From assembly GCA_030746455.1 (NCBI GenBank), contig JASLMQ010000941.1:1-8245 (forward strand): a stretch of DNA of 8,245 nt. The letters are read 5' to 3'. The translations under genes and the position numbers were made by a program. Every line of letters starts with the position of its first letter. The first letter of the stretch is position 1. The stretch is from Candidatus Latescibacterota bacterium (GTDB taxonomy: Bacteria; Latescibacterota; UBA2968; GCA-2709665). A model generated the notes under the pieces. That model worked only from the letters and a program-made list of their open reading frames with translations. It was not told where the DNA came from and searched no databases. This document shows positions 7,232 to 8,245 of the stretch, in pieces.

Positions 7232-7266
7232 GGAGTACGGAACCGAGGGCCTCGGACGCGTACTCC
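7232..7266. repeat. Two-tier hairpin in the leader of the second methyltransferase gene
   Basis: An outer 8-bp perfect stem, GGAGTACG (7232-7239) with CGTACTCC (7259-7266), encloses a 3x3 internal loop (GAA/ACG). Inside it is a 5-bp stem, CCGAG (7243-7247) with CTCGG (7251-7255), closed by the loop GGC. It ends 16 bases before ATG 7283 and has no T-tract. Candidate roles are an mRNA leader structure, an RNA processing site or an operator. Confidence 0.55.
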
Positions 7267-7282
7267 AGAGCCCAGCGAGAGT

Positions 7283-8095
7283 ATGGGTACACAATTGCGA
7301 GAGACAGGGCGCAACTACGACAGCCGCTGGTGGGCGATGATCTACGACCAGTGGAACGAGACCGGCGGACGCTCCGCACAGCACGAACGTGAGCTTCATT
7401 TCTGTAGGGAGCAGCTGCGGGGCACTCGAGGCGCCATACTCGAGGCGGCGTGCGGAACGGGCTCGATCATGCTGCCCATGCTGTCGGACGGGCTCGACGT
7501 GTCCGGGTTCGACATCTCGCTTCCCATGCTGGACGTACTTAGGCGGAAGGCGGCCGATCTTGGTCTGGCTGACATCGACGAACGGATCTCCCAGCAGGAC
7601 CTCGTCGACTTCGACTACGACCATCCGTTCGAGGCGATCCTCATACCCGCCAGCTCCATCATGGTGCTGCCGACTCAGGAGAGCCAAATCGCCTGCCTGC
7701 GGCGCGTCTACAACTGTCTGGCGCCGGGGGGACGTCTCCTCTTGAACTTCTACATCCCGTCCTACGAGAGCGACCTGATTCCCTACCAGAAGACCCCTCC
7801 GGTGGTAGAGGATTTCGGTGAGTTCAGCCACCCCGAGAGCGATAGCCCGATAGAGGTCTGGCACACCAGAGTGTGTGACCTGGCGTCGCAGACGGAGACC
7901 TGGACGTGGTTCTTCAGGCACGAAGGCGAGACGGTCCAGGTACCCATGCGGGACCGGTGGATCCACAAGGAGGAGTTCCAGTTGCTCTTGCGGCTGGCAG
8001 GATTCGAGCGGTGGGAGGTGTACGGGAGCCACGAATGTGATCCGTTCGAAAGCAACGGAGAGATGGCCGATGCCTACTGGATCGTGTCCAAGTGA
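7283..8095 (+). CDS. Class I SAM-dependent methyltransferase (second)
   Basis: 270-residue soluble methyltransferase. The N-terminal YDSRWWAMIYDQW is the tyrosine/aspartate-rich cap common in small-molecule methyltransferases. Motif I is ILEAACGTG (52-60), the SAM-ribose acidic residue is Asp77 (SGFDIS), and LAPGGRLLLNFY starts at 146. The C-terminal part, with WTWFFRHEG and LLRLAGFERWEVYGSH, matches the substrate-side sheet of the family. It is clearly distinct from the 205-residue methyltransferase upstream, being longer and with different motif I and cap sequences, so it is not a recent tandem copy. ATG 7283 has only a weak purine-rich RBS (GCGAGAG), and the two-tier hairpin lies just before it, so translation may be modulated there. 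It is separated from the VOC gene by 73 bases. Substrate unknown. Confidence 0.85.
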   Translation: MGTQLRETGRNYDSRWWAMIYDQWNETGGRSAQHERELHFCREQLRGTRGAILEAACGTGSIMLPMLSDGLDVSGFDISLPMLDVLRRKAADLGLADIDERISQQDLVDFDYDHPFEAILIPASSIMVLPTQESQIACLRRVYNCLAPGGRLLLNFYIPSYESDLIPYQKTPPVVEDFGEFSHPESDSPIEVWHTRVCDLASQTETWTWFFRHEGETVQVPMRDRWIHKEEFQLLLRLAGFERWEVYGSHECDPFESNGEMADAYWIVSK

Positions 8096-8178
8096 GTACG
8101 CCAGCACCTCAGGATGCCAAGCGATGATGGCTGAACTGAGCTTGACTGAGTCGATGGTGAACCAGAGAGATCACAGGC

Positions 8179-8245
8179 ATGAAGAATGATGCCAGAAAGA
8201 TCGTGCTCGTCTCGGGTGCCCCGGGGGCGGGCAAGACCACGCTGG
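8179..8245 (+). CDS. P-loop ATPase or kinase, 5' end only
   Basis: Only the first 22 codons fall in the window. They read into a hydrophobic strand (KIVLVSG) and a complete Walker A motif, GAPGAGKT (13-20), followed by TL. A P-loop this close to the N-terminus is typical of small nucleotide/sugar kinases, AAA-type kinases, zeta-toxin-like or phosphotransferase proteins, but the family cannot be chosen from this fragment. An in-frame stop at 8158-8160 and a purine-rich AGAGAGA (8164-8170) support ATG 8179 as the start. It lies 83 bases after the second methyltransferase, on the same strand. Confidence 0.75.
   Translation, partial: MKNDARKIVLVSGAPGAGKTTL

Noticed and set aside
7211..8107. 298-residue open frame on the - strand
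   Set aside because: It is antisense to the second methyltransferase, which has complete SAM motifs, and has no domain of its own.
8124..8189. 21-codon open frame overlapping the start of the P-loop gene, as a leader peptide
   Set aside because: No clear RBS, ordinary composition and no regulatory codon run; short frames like this arise by chance.

Overview
The window looks like chromosomal DNA from a GC-rich, probably uncultivated bacterium with an anaerobic side to its metabolism. The evidence is a complete glycyl radical enzyme, a class destroyed by oxygen once activated, and a small QueG-like iron-sulfur protein. All supported genes lie on the + strand, with short gaps or small overlaps, GGAGG-type ribosome binding sites and frequent GTG/TTG starts. 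I cannot place the organism more precisely from sequence alone. I see no rRNA, tRNA, CRISPR array, insertion sequence or phage gene.

Left part (1-4894). A sialidase/BNR-repeat protein, probably cut by the window edge, is followed by a 233-aa QueG-like 4Fe-4S protein. Next comes a short stretch (1629-1821) that looks like a small gene broken by a frameshift. It runs by a 4-base overlap into a 250-aa AAA ATPase of the 'SHGESF' type. After 64 bases comes a 724-aa glycyl radical enzyme with both key residues (Cys371 in GCHE, Gly700 in RVAGY) but no activating radical-SAM enzyme in the window. A clear intrinsic terminator (4858-4894) closes this block.

Right part (4895-8245). After about 130 bases with no gene, a second run begins with an Eis-like GNAT acetyltransferase (TTG start, strong RBS). 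It is followed by a class I methyltransferase, a VOC/glyoxalase-fold protein coupled to it by an ATGA overlap, a 73-base spacer with two inverted repeats, a second class I methyltransferase, and the first 22 codons of a P-loop ATPase or kinase. Acetyltransferase, VOC and methyltransferase folds side by side recall drug-modification or self-protection gene sets, but nothing in the sequence fixes a substrate, so this is only a hypothesis.

No single pathway connects the whole window. Points most worth checking are the substrate and missing activase of the glycyl radical enzyme, the frame change at about 1729, and the two-hairpin spacer at 7199-7266.
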